This document shows positions 25,147-33,072 of a stretch of 64,000 nt of DNA, piece after piece. Both the position numbers and the translations under genes were made by a program. The notes under the pieces are model-generated. The model worked only from the letters and a program-made list of their open reading frames with translations, had not been told where the DNA came from and ran no database searches. Origin of the DNA: Bacteroidota bacterium. GTDB taxonomy: Bacteria; Bacteroidota; Bacteroidia; Chitinophagales; Chitinophagaceae. Each line of letters opens with the position of its first letter. Within the stretch, counting starts at the first letter, position 1. The DNA is taken from positions 184,738 through 248,737 of the forward strand of contig JAFAFR010000084.1 of NCBI GenBank assembly GCA_023423405.1. The letters are read 5' to 3'.

Positions 25147-26103
25147 TCAGAGATTTTCCCACCATTGATCCTGCGGATAGTGTTCTCCCAATACAACCGG
25201 TTCGCCGATCCGCGGCGTGGTAATAACAAGGTCCGGGTTGCGGGCGGCGGCCAGGAGGCGACGAATGGGCTCGTCCCAGGGATGATAGGCCAGCCCGAAT
25301 TTGGCCCAGTGCACGGGTAAAAGATGCGTGGCATGCAGGTCCAGCACCGCTTTCAGCACTTCTTCGGGCAACATGTGAATATAGGGCCAGTCCTGGTTGT
25401 ATTGTCCGCATTCGAGTATGGCCAGGTCAATCTTTCCTGCTTCCTTCCCTATGTCTTTAAAGTGCGATCCATAACCGGAGTCACCGCCAATGTATATGCG
25501 AAAACCATAAAAGTCGAGCAGGTAAGAACTCCAAAGCGTGGCATTCCTGTTTAATCCACGGCCCGAAAAATGCCGGGCAGTAAATGAACGGATACGGATC
25601 TCCGGTGAAAGCACCATTTCATCCCCCCAACTGAGCTCTTTTATTTTTTCTTTCGTTATGCCCCATTCCTGCAGGTGCCGGCCCACGCCCGCGGGACAGA
25701 TGTAAAATTTCGTTTTCGCCTTCATCTGTTTTTGCGCATACCGGTCGAGGTGATCGTAGTGGTCGTGCGTTAACAGCATGAGATCAATGGGAGGCATTTG
25801 CTCCGCGCCGTATTGATTGGTTCCCGGAAAGGCTTTGATCATACCGGGTACCGGTGAGGCATAACCGCAGAAGACCGGGTCCACCAAAAGGTTGAAGCCG
25901 CGGCACTGGACCAGGTAAGAAGAATGCCCGAACCAGGTGAGCCGGGGCTTTTCACCCTCGTACACCTGCAGATCCTGCACCACCGAAGGCAGGGGTTTCG
26001 CGGGGTACACGAAAGAAGGCCGGCGCAAAAAATTGGCAAACACTTTCCATTGACTGGCCCCTTCCCGCAACATGGGCGTTGACTCGATGTTCCGGTAACC
26101 CAT
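25147..26103 (-). CDS. MBL-fold metallo-hydrolase, NAPE-PLD / RomA-like
   Basis: A 318-residue metallo-beta-lactamase-fold hydrolase. The metal-binding motif is THDHYDHLD, with GHSSYLVQ, DPVFCGYASPVP, ARHFSGRGLNRN, IYIGGDSGYG, and LLPVHWAKFGLAYHPWDEP near the end. This set is typical of the family containing NAPE-hydrolysing phospholipase D and outer-membrane-related RomA proteins. The substrate is not known. The start at 26103 (MGYRNIEST) follows the upstream lipoprotein stop by one nt; an earlier in-frame start would overlap that gene. Confidence 0.87.
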   Translation of the reverse strand: MGYRNIESTPMLREGASQWKVFANFLRRPSFVYPAKPLPSVVQDLQVYEGEKPRLTWFGHSSYLVQCRGFNLLVDPVFCGYASPVPGMIKAFPGTNQYGAEQMPPIDLMLLTHDHYDHLDRYAQKQMKAKTKFYICPAGVGRHLQEWGITKEKIKELSWGDEMVLSPEIRIRSFTARHFSGRGLNRNATLWSSYLLDFYGFRIYIGGDSGYGSHFKDIGKEAGKIDLAILECGQYNQDWPYIHMLPEEVLKAVLDLHATHLLPVHWAKFGLAYHPWDEPIRRLLAAARNPDLVITTPRIGEPVVLGEHYPQDQWWENL

Positions 26104-26104
26104 A

Positions 26105-26560
26105 TCAGCGGCAGTTTTGGGCTTCCAGTACAAAAGAATCACCGAAGCTTAATTGTGCGTGGTTGATGAAAACCATTTTGCCATCCTGCTCCATGACGCT
26201 GCCGAATCCTTCCTTCATTTGGTTGCCCGAACGCAGGAAAACCACTTCCCGCACGGACTCTTTTCCTTCAGAATGGAAACGGTAATCCGCCACCAGCGTA
26301 TCGCCTTTAAGCCTTCCCTGGATGCTGCCGAGGTTCCGGTCCTTACCGGCATATGCATACACCAGCGAGCCCCGGATGGCTGTATCCGGACCACTGAAAA
26401 TGAGGGTGACGGTATCGGTGGGAGAAAAATAAGCATAACAGTTCTTACCATCGGGGGAGGCGGTTTCGCTGCCCGTGGCCTTCGTGGTTTCATGGGAATT
26501 TTCCCCGCAGGCCAGGAGGCCGGTTACCAGGAAAGCGCCTAAAACAATGCTGCAACGCAT
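26105..26560 (-). CDS. Putative lipoprotein, unknown function
   Basis: A 151-residue protein with a lipoprotein signal (VLGAFLVTGLLACGEN; lipobox LLAC, Cys 18). After a Ser/Thr-rich linker it has a small beta-rich domain with GKNCYAYFSPTDTVTLIF, RGSLVYAYAGKDRNLGSI and DTLVADYRFHSEGKES. I do not recognise a named family. It sits directly before the MBL hydrolase gene and is probably co-transcribed with it and the AlkD-like gene. Confidence 0.75.
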   Translation of the reverse strand: MRCSIVLGAFLVTGLLACGENSHETTKATGSETASPDGKNCYAYFSPTDTVTLIFSGPDTAIRGSLVYAYAGKDRNLGSIQGRLKGDTLVADYRFHSEGKESVREVVFLRSGNQMKEGFGSVMEQDGKMVFINHAQLSFGDSFVLEAQNCR

Positions 26561-26663
26561 AATTTCAATTTAGGTGGCAAACTACGAAACCGCCTGAGAA
26601 TGAAATATTTTCCTTTCCAAAACGTTATCTTACCGGTTTCATAGCCTTAGTAATGAATCGATT

Positions 26664-28073
26664 ATGAAATTTATCCAATATCTGGCCGCAATGCTGCTGT
26701 TGTTTTCCACTACCTGCCTGCAAGCGCAGCAGGGTTGGAAGAACGGGCGGATGCGGGTAAGCGACGACGCCCATTTCCTGATGACCACCAACGACCGGCC
26801 TTTTTTCTGGCTCGGCGATACGGGCTGGGAACTCTTTCACCGCCTCAGTTTCGAGGAGATACAGCAATACCTCAACGACCGCTACCGCAAGGGATTCAAC
26901 GTGATACAGGCGGTGATCCTGGCAGAGTTCGAGGGCATCAAAAAACCGAACCGTTACGGGGCCCTGCCGCTCAACAATTTTAATATCGCCACACCCAATC
27001 CCCGGTATTTTGAACTGGTGGATACCGTGGTGCGGCTCTGCGCCAACCGCAATATGTTCCTTTGCCTCCTGCCTACCTGGGGCGATAAGGTAACGCCCAA
27101 CTGGGGCGATGGCCCGGTGATCTTCAACGAACGCAATGCTTACGATTACGGCAAATGGCTCGGCAACCGTTATAAGGATGCGGAAAACGTGGTGTGGATG
27201 CTGGGCGGCGACCGGCCGCCGCAAAAAGACACTTCCGACTGGCGGCCCATCTGGCGTGCCATGGCCAGGGGCCTGCAGGAAGGCACGGGTTACAAGGCCT
27301 TTATTACCTATCATATTTCCGGCGGCGAAAAAAGCACTTCCCAATACCTGCACCGCGAATCCTGGCTTAATATGAATACCATGCAAAGCGGCCATGGCGG
27401 CGGGCACGATGTGCCGGTATGGAAATGGATCGAGCGCGATTTCAAACTGCCCAATCCGAAACCCGTCATTGATGCAGAACCGAATTACGAAGATCATCCC
27501 GTGAATCCCTGGCCGAAATGGGATCCGAAAAACGGCTACTTCGATAACTACGACATACGCAAACAGTGTTACCGTTCTGTGTTTGCCGGCGCAGCAGGCG
27601 TAACCTACGGGCACCATGCCATCTGGCAGTTTTACAGCGAACGCGAAGAGCCCATCAACCACGTGGACCGGAGCTGGACCAACGCCCTTACACGTCCCGG
27701 TTCGGAAGAAGTCGGTTACCTGCGTAAGCTGATCGAATGCCGGCCTTATATGGGCCGGCAGCCCGACAATTCCATCATCGTGAACGGCCAGGGCCAGAAG
27801 GGCGAGTTCATCACCGCTTTCCGCGGCAAGGACAATGATTTCGCCATGATATATATGCCGGTAGGTAAAAAGATCCGTGTCAATACAAAGTGGATGAAAA
27901 GTTCCGATATCAAGATCTGGTGGTGGGATCCGCGCCTGGGCATGATGGTGCGCGGCGAATCAATCTCCCGCAATGACGTGATGGATTTTACACCGCCGAC
28001 CCTGGGCGCGGGGCAGGACTGGGTGCTGATCCTGGATAATCCTGAATACCAGTACCGGCCACCGGGACAGTAA
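26664..28073 (+). CDS. DUF4038 glycoside hydrolase (GH140-like, apiosidase type)
   Basis: A 469-residue exported enzyme: signal peptide YLAAMLLLFSTTCLQAQ, then a (beta/alpha)8 DUF4038 domain with PFFWLGDTGWELFHRLS, YLNDRYRKGFNVIQAV, NVVWMLGGDRPPQ and DAEPNYEDHP. The last 90 residues (IKIWWWDPRLGMMVRGE) resemble the C-terminal collagen-binding-like domain of this group. Characterised GH140 enzymes release apiose from rhamnogalacturonan II; substrate here is inference. The gene is not in a polysaccharide utilisation locus in this window. Its 3' end overlaps the convergent sterol desaturase gene by 86 nt. Confidence 0.87.
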   Translation: MKFIQYLAAMLLLFSTTCLQAQQGWKNGRMRVSDDAHFLMTTNDRPFFWLGDTGWELFHRLSFEEIQQYLNDRYRKGFNVIQAVILAEFEGIKKPNRYGALPLNNFNIATPNPRYFELVDTVVRLCANRNMFLCLLPTWGDKVTPNWGDGPVIFNERNAYDYGKWLGNRYKDAENVVWMLGGDRPPQKDTSDWRPIWRAMARGLQEGTGYKAFITYHISGGEKSTSQYLHRESWLNMNTMQSGHGGGHDVPVWKWIERDFKLPNPKPVIDAEPNYEDHPVNPWPKWDPKNGYFDNYDIRKQCYRSVFAGAAGVTYGHHAIWQFYSEREEPINHVDRSWTNALTRPGSEEVGYLRKLIECRPYMGRQPDNSIIVNGQGQKGEFITAFRGKDNDFAMIYMPVGKKIRVNTKWMKSSDIKIWWWDPRLGMMVRGESISRNDVMDFTPPTLGAGQDWVLILDNPEYQYRPPGQ

Positions 28074-29298
28074 CCAGCCAGGCAACCACCAGGGTGGACA
28101 CTACACCATAACCAGCCACGATCCATTTGGCCGAACTGAAATAGGCAGAGGCGCCGAACCAGTCGGCCTGCTGCCAGAGCAGGTAAAAAAGCCAGGCGTT
28201 TTTGGCGAGCTCCCAAAAAATGGCCGACCTGCGCCGGTCCATCAGCTCCGTGAACGCATACACCTGCAGGAAAACAAAGGCTCCATATTGGAACATGGCC
28301 GGCATGCCGATCTGCGCAATATTTCCAAAAAGATAACTGATGAACAGCAGGCAGGCGCTGAGTTGTATCCAGCTCCAGACCTGCAGCACGCGCGGTGCAG
28401 CGGGGTTGTATTTTGCAAAATCGTAAGGATCTTCAATTTTATGTACCGGGTATTTTTCCTGGACATCTGCCGGGCGCCAGCCGGTGGGCGCCAGCCATAT
28501 CCTGAATTTGTCGCGCCAGTTATTCGTGAGCCAGGCATCTTTCACCAGCAACCAGAGGTGCTGGAAATTGATGCGGATGGGATTCCAGGTGGCTACCGGC
28601 CGCGTGATGCCGTATACAGGGGGCACTTCTTTCATTTCTTGCTGGTAGGTGCCAAAAATCTTGTCCCAGAAAATAAAGATCTGCCCGTAGTTCTTATCAA
28701 GGTATTCAGGATTCAGCGCATGATGCACCCTGTGATGCGAAGGCGTTACGATAATCTTTTCCAGGAAACCCATTTTGCCGATGTGCTGCGTATGGTACCA
28801 GAACTGCGCAAAGAGGTGCAGCGGCGCAACGATGGCAATTACTTTTTCCGGTACGCCCAGCAAGGCAGCGGGCAATAGGAAGATGGCAAAGATTTTAACA
28901 ATACCGGAAATGCTCTGGCGCAGGGCGCAGGCGAGGTTGAATTCTTCGCTGCTGTGGTGGATGATGTGGTTGTTCCAGAAAAAATTGTACTCGTGCGCAA
29001 TGCGGTGGGTCCAGTAACCTGCAAAATCAAGAGCGATAAAGGCTGCCAGGTAGGTGAGCCATCCGCCGGGAATATGAACAATGGCCAGGTGTTTTACCAG
29101 CCAGCTATAGCTAATGATCACGAGACTGAGGCCCAGCACATCTTTGGTAACATTCGTAATGCCGGAACTCAGGCTGGAGATCATGTCCATGTTCCGCACC
29201 GTATCAAAGCCCTTCCGCCATCCCCACCATTTTTCGAACAGTACAAGGACAAGAAAAGCAGGCATCGCAATCAGTAATATCTTCCCGTAGGTTTCCAT
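27988..29298 (-). CDS. Sterol desaturase / fatty acid hydroxylase family protein
   Basis: A 436-residue integral membrane di-iron oxygenase. The histidine boxes are HRIAHE, HIIHHSSEE and HHRVHHALNP, between hydrophobic helices, matching the FA_hydroxylase domain (roughly residues 90-240). A further set of membrane helices fills the C-terminal third. The substrate could be a lipid or sterol-like compound; it cannot be inferred from sequence. The low-complexity tail SAPSPAPRPGSAV is read through the 3' end of the convergent GH140-like gene, so a recent stop-codon loss is possible. A TTGAC-N4-GTCAA site lies 62 nt upstream of the start. Confidence 0.87.
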   Translation of the reverse strand: METYGKILLIAMPAFLVLVLFEKWWGWRKGFDTVRNMDMISSLSSGITNVTKDVLGLSLVIISYSWLVKHLAIVHIPGGWLTYLAAFIALDFAGYWTHRIAHEYNFFWNNHIIHHSSEEFNLACALRQSISGIVKIFAIFLLPAALLGVPEKVIAIVAPLHLFAQFWYHTQHIGKMGFLEKIIVTPSHHRVHHALNPEYLDKNYGQIFIFWDKIFGTYQQEMKEVPPVYGITRPVATWNPIRINFQHLWLLVKDAWLTNNWRDKFRIWLAPTGWRPADVQEKYPVHKIEDPYDFAKYNPAAPRVLQVWSWIQLSACLLFISYLFGNIAQIGMPAMFQYGAFVFLQVYAFTELMDRRRSAIFWELAKNAWLFYLLWQQADWFGASAYFSSAKWIVAGYGVVSTLVVAWLVTVPVAGTGIQDYPGSAPSPAPRPGSAV

Positions 29299-29359
29299 AT
29301 AGGGGCTGTTTCCTAAAGGTACTGCTTATCCGGTAAGGCGCATCCGGGGCCGCGGAATG

Positions 29360-29373
29360 TTGACCTGCGTCAA
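29360..29373. promoter_or_regulatory. Possible Crp/Fnr-family operator
   Basis: TTGAC-CTGC-GTCAA is a perfect inverted repeat with 5-bp arms and 4-bp spacer, the same architecture as FNR-type sites. It lies between the divergent sterol desaturase (62 nt) and bshC (180 nt) genes. No regulator gene is nearby. Confidence 0.4.
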
Positions 29374-29503
29374 TTTGCCCGGCCGGGTACCCGGTGGTAT
29401 GCGATAAAACCCGGTGACTCCGATAGCGCCCGGACCGGCCAGCAAACAAATTCTCCCTTTTGCTGTAGTATTGGTGTGCCGGCGGCTTCGGGTTTTGTTA
29501 GAA

Positions 29504-29536
29504 TTGAACATCTTGGCTGCCGGTCCCCTAACTTTG
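29504..29536 (+). promoter_or_regulatory. Promoter of bshC
   Basis: TAACTTTG (29529-29536) matches the -7 box TAnnTTTG, with TTG at 29504-29506 placed 22 nt upstream. The bshC ATG follows 17 nt downstream of the -7 box. Confidence 0.55.
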
Positions 29537-29552
29537 AAAGAATTGTTACCTG

Positions 29553-31175
29553 ATGGAAGGGAAAGCCTGTTTTTATCCTTACGAATCCACCGGATATTTC
29601 AATAAGATTGCTACCGACTATGTATCGGGGGCCGAAACTCTTCGTCCCTTTTACGAACACCGTCCCGATGCGGAAGGTATAAAAGCGGCTATACGGGCCC
29701 GTGAAAACTTCTCTACGCCGCGCAGCCTGCTGGTGCAGGTGTTGAAAGACCAGTACAGCAAAGCCGCGCTGGATGGCCATCCGAAAGTGCAGGCCGCCAT
29801 TGAAAGCCTGGGTGATGAGCATGTGTTTACGGTTTGTACTGCCCACCAGCCGAATATTTTTACAGGCTATCTCTATTTCGTATATAAGATACTCCATGCA
29901 GTAAGGCTGGCAGAAAGCCTCAATGCTTCGCATGCGCCTCACCGTTTTGTACCCGTGTATTATATGGGCAGTGAAGATGCCGACCTGGAAGAACTGGGTA
30001 AAGTATTTCTGAACGGCGAGAAACTGGAATGGGATACCCAACAAACGGGAGCCGTGGGGCGGATGAATACCAGGGGACTGGACAAGCTGATCGGACGCAT
30101 CAGCAGTGAGCTCGATGTATTGCCCTATGGTTCCGAACTCAGCCACCTGCTGCGGGAAGCCTACAGCAGTAACCACGATATCCAGACCGCCACTTTTTTT
30201 CTGCTGCACCGCCTTTTTGCAGACTACGGACTGGTGGTACTGATCGCCGACGACCCGCGGCTCAAAGCCCTGGTGCGCCCGGTATTTGAAGACGATCTCT
30301 TTCGGCAACAACCCTCCCAACTGGTGGAAGCCACCACGGCCAGGCTGGCGGAAAATTATAAAGTGCAGGCCAGCCCCCGCGCCATCAATCTTTTTTACCT
30401 GGAAGGCGATCTGCGCAACCGCATTGAAAAAGACGATACCGGGTTTCACGTGGTGGATACCGACCTGCATTTTACAGAAGAAGAGATGCGGCATATGCTG
30501 ACGCAACATCCTGAGCGATTCAGTCCCAATGTTATCCTCCGCGGCCTTTACCAGGAAAGCATTCTGCCGAATATTGCCTTTATTGGCGGCGGCGGCGAAC
30601 TCGCGTATTGGCTGGAATTGAAAGACCTCTTTCATCATTACCGGGTGCCTTACCCGGTGCAGGTATTGCGCAATTCTTTTTTGCTGGTAGACGACCGCTC
30701 CGTCAGTGTTGCCGCCAAACTGGGTTTTGAGGAGGCGGCTCTTTTTCTTCCTGAACAGGAACTGCTGAATCAACTGGTAAAAAGAGACAGCGCCGCACAG
30801 GTTCACCTGACCAATGAAATACGCGATGCTGCTGCGTTTTATCAGCACCTGCAACAATTATCGGGGCAGATAGACCAAAGCCTGGAAGCGCATGTGGACG
30901 CGCTGCAGCAAAAAATGCTGAAGCAGTTAAGAGAGCTGGAGAAAAAAATGCTGCGGGCGGAAAAAAGAAAATTCAGCGACCAGTCGCGCCAGATCGCTCA
31001 TCTCAAAGCGGCTCTTTTTCCGCGCAATAACCTGCAGGAAAGGGTAGAGAACTTCATGCCTTATTATGCGCGTTACGGGAAGGACTTTCTGCAATGGATA
31101 TACGAAGCATCGCCGGCGCTGCAGCAGGAATTCATCGTGTATAATTTACCGGTAACTGTTCAGGTATCGAACTGA
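29553..31175 (+). CDS. bshC: Bacillithiol biosynthesis cysteine-adding enzyme BshC
   Basis: BshC adds cysteine to glucosaminyl-malate in the last step of bacillithiol synthesis. The 540-residue length and motifs fit: YPYESTGYFNKIATDYV and LRPFYEH at the start, CTAHQPNIFTGYLYFVYKI, PVYYMGSEDADLEEL, and a Rossmann core with LIADDPRLKALVRPVFE. A C-terminal coiled coil contains QQKMLKQLRELEKKMLRAEK. bshA and bshB are not in the window. Its 3' end overlaps convergent purE by 16 nt. Confidence 0.95.
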   Translation: MEGKACFYPYESTGYFNKIATDYVSGAETLRPFYEHRPDAEGIKAAIRARENFSTPRSLLVQVLKDQYSKAALDGHPKVQAAIESLGDEHVFTVCTAHQPNIFTGYLYFVYKILHAVRLAESLNASHAPHRFVPVYYMGSEDADLEELGKVFLNGEKLEWDTQQTGAVGRMNTRGLDKLIGRISSELDVLPYGSELSHLLREAYSSNHDIQTATFFLLHRLFADYGLVVLIADDPRLKALVRPVFEDDLFRQQPSQLVEATTARLAENYKVQASPRAINLFYLEGDLRNRIEKDDTGFHVVDTDLHFTEEEMRHMLTQHPERFSPNVILRGLYQESILPNIAFIGGGGELAYWLELKDLFHHYRVPYPVQVLRNSFLLVDDRSVSVAAKLGFEEAALFLPEQELLNQLVKRDSAAQVHLTNEIRDAAAFYQHLQQLSGQIDQSLEAHVDALQQKMLKQLRELEKKMLRAEKRKFSDQSRQIAHLKAALFPRNNLQERVENFMPYYARYGKDFLQWIYEASPALQQEFIVYNLPVTVQVSN

Positions 31176-31693
31176 TTGGGCTGCCCTGCTGCCTTCAGTT
31201 TGGCAGCTTTTGCAACCACCTCTTTTTCCAGTTCCTGTTTGTAGGCCTGCAGTTTATCAGCTACTGCGTCGTCGAAAGTGCCAATGATGGAAACCGCCAG
31301 GATGCCGGCGTTTTTGGCGGCATTCAACGCAACCGTTGCTACCGGGATGCCATTGGGCATTTGTAAAATGGAAAGCAGTGAGTCCCATCCATCGATGCTG
31401 TTGGAAGATTTCACCGGCACTCCAATAACAGGCAGGGGAGTTAGGGATGCCACCATCCCGGGGAGATGCGCCGCACCGCCTGCTCCGGCAATGATGCATT
31501 TCAAACCCCGCGAACGCGCTTCCTGCGCATATTTCACCATGCGCAGCGGCGTGCGGTGTGCCGATACCACTGTGAGTTCAAAAGGAATGGCGAACTGCTG
31601 CAGGAAATCGGCAGCGGCCTGCATTACCGGCAGGTCCGAATCGGATCCCATGATGATGCCTACCAGGGGGGCGGGACTTGTTGCTTGGCTCAT
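31160..31693 (-). CDS. purE: 5-(carboxyamino)imidazole ribonucleotide mutase PurE
   Basis: PurE converts N5-CAIR to CAIR in purine synthesis. The 177-residue protein (start at 31693, MSQATSP) has GIIMGSDSDLPVM, VVSAHRTPLRMVKYA, IAGAGGAAHLPGMVAS, VIGVPVKSSNSIDGWDSLLS and QMPNGIPVATVALN, the class I PurE signature. An upstream in-frame ATG at 31720 would add nine residues. Its usual partner purK is 5.7 kb away on the same strand, beyond the RND efflux operon. Confidence 0.96.
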   Translation of the reverse strand: MSQATSPAPLVGIIMGSDSDLPVMQAAADFLQQFAIPFELTVVSAHRTPLRMVKYAQEARSRGLKCIIAGAGGAAHLPGMVASLTPLPVIGVPVKSSNSIDGWDSLLSILQMPNGIPVATVALNAAKNAGILAVSIIGTFDDAVADKLQAYKQELEKEVVAKAAKLKAAGQPNQFDT

Positions 31694-31743
31694 GGTTGCA
31701 AAGAAAGTGTTTTTCCTCAAATCGCCGGCGGCCGGCGTGCGCC

Positions 31744-33063
31744 TCAGCGGACAATCTCTCCCTTAAGGCGCATCAGCTCCGTTTCCGCTACCTTGGCATT
31801 GTAGCGGGCAGCGATGAGGCGGTTATAGCCATCGTTCAGGCTGATCTGTGCCTCACGCAATTCAATATAGGTGCTGACGCCCTGCTTAAAACGCTCCAGT
31901 GCAATGAATACGTTTTCTTTGGCCAGCAGGATATTCTCTTCTTCCAGCGCCAGGTTTCTTTTCTGCAATTCATAGCTCTTGAACGCATTGTTCACCTGCA
32001 CGTCGAGCAGGGTGCGCTGGTTTTCATAACTGAGGCGCTGGTAGGTGATGTCGAGCCGCGCCTGCTCCTGCAGGCGTTTGGCGTTGAAGGCGTTGAAAAT
32101 GGGCACGGCAATGCTGAAACCGTAGTTGAACCCTGCGTTCTGGTTGAAGAGGGGCGTAAAGGTATTGATCACCGTATTGTTTACGTTCTTGCTGAAATTA
32201 TAGGCCGAATTGAAATTGAGCACAGGGAAACGGTCGCCTCTTCTTTCTTTATACACCAGCTCCGAAAGCGTGATGTTTTTTTGCGCGATCAGCAGGTTGG
32301 GATTGGTATGGTCGAGGTTGTTTCGGATCTCGCCCAGGGTCAGGTCTTCGCGGATGGGGATGGTATCCATCACATCGTAGTAGGTGGTCTTATCGATGCC
32401 GATCAACTGGTTGAGCTGTTCTTTCAGTTGTTCAATAAGGGTGCTTTGCTGGAGCTGCGAAGCAATGAATGCGTTGAGGTCCACTTTGGCCTGCAGCAGT
32501 TCGGGCTTGGCGCCCAGTCCCACGCTGAGTTTTTTGTCGGCCAGTTTCACCCGCTCTTCGCTGATGCTTTTTTGTTCAATGATGGCTTTGAGTTGCTGCT
32601 TTTGCCGTACGATGCCATAGTAATTGGTAACCACGGTTGCAACGGTATTCACGATCTGGTTCCTGACGCCGAGGGCGCCGAGTTTTTCCAGCTCTGCCAC
32701 GCGTTCGCGGGTGGCAAACATCTTAAGCCCGTCGAAGAGGGTCCAGTTGAGGTTGACGGCGGCCTGCAGGTTATTGGATTTGAGGCCGGACGTGTCGCGC
32801 TTACTGCCATTGGCCAGTTCCTGCTTCTGGGCGTTGTTGTTCCACACCTTGGAAGCGGTGCCGTTGAGGCGGGGCAGGAATGCCGCATAGGCATAACTGT
32901 TATCCAGCGCGTAGGAAAGTGAATCGTTGCGCGACAACTGGATATCGTAATTGTTCTTAAGGGCCAGCGCTATGGCTTGTTCCAGGGTGAGCATATCCTG
33001 CGCACCCGCCCGGACTGCCACAAGAAACAGGAAAATCATCAAAAGGCCTGATCTGGTCTTCAT
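31744..33063 (-). CDS. TolC-family outer-membrane efflux protein
   Basis: A 439-residue outer-membrane channel subunit with signal peptide (LLMIFLFLVAVRAGAQ) and two OEP repeats rich in coiled-coil helices. Typical segments are LTLEQAIALALKNNYDIQLS, VGLGAKPELLQAKVDLN, LEEENILLAKENVFIALERF and ELREAQISLNDGYNRLIAA. It is third in an operon behind the adaptor and RND pump (9 nt after the pump stop) and completes a tripartite efflux system that spans the envelope. Confidence 0.93.
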   Translation of the reverse strand: MKTRSGLLMIFLFLVAVRAGAQDMLTLEQAIALALKNNYDIQLSRNDSLSYALDNSYAYAAFLPRLNGTASKVWNNNAQKQELANGSKRDTSGLKSNNLQAAVNLNWTLFDGLKMFATRERVAELEKLGALGVRNQIVNTVATVVTNYYGIVRQKQQLKAIIEQKSISEERVKLADKKLSVGLGAKPELLQAKVDLNAFIASQLQQSTLIEQLKEQLNQLIGIDKTTYYDVMDTIPIREDLTLGEIRNNLDHTNPNLLIAQKNITLSELVYKERRGDRFPVLNFNSAYNFSKNVNNTVINTFTPLFNQNAGFNYGFSIAVPIFNAFNAKRLQEQARLDITYQRLSYENQRTLLDVQVNNAFKSYELQKRNLALEEENILLAKENVFIALERFKQGVSTYIELREAQISLNDGYNRLIAARYNAKVAETELMRLKGEIVR

Positions 33064-33072
33064 ATGCTTTAT

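Noticed and set aside
29383..29394. Perfect 12-bp palindrome CCGGGTACCCGG near the sterol desaturase start
   Set aside because: GC-rich palindromes of this length arise by chance at this base composition, and there is no other support for an operator.
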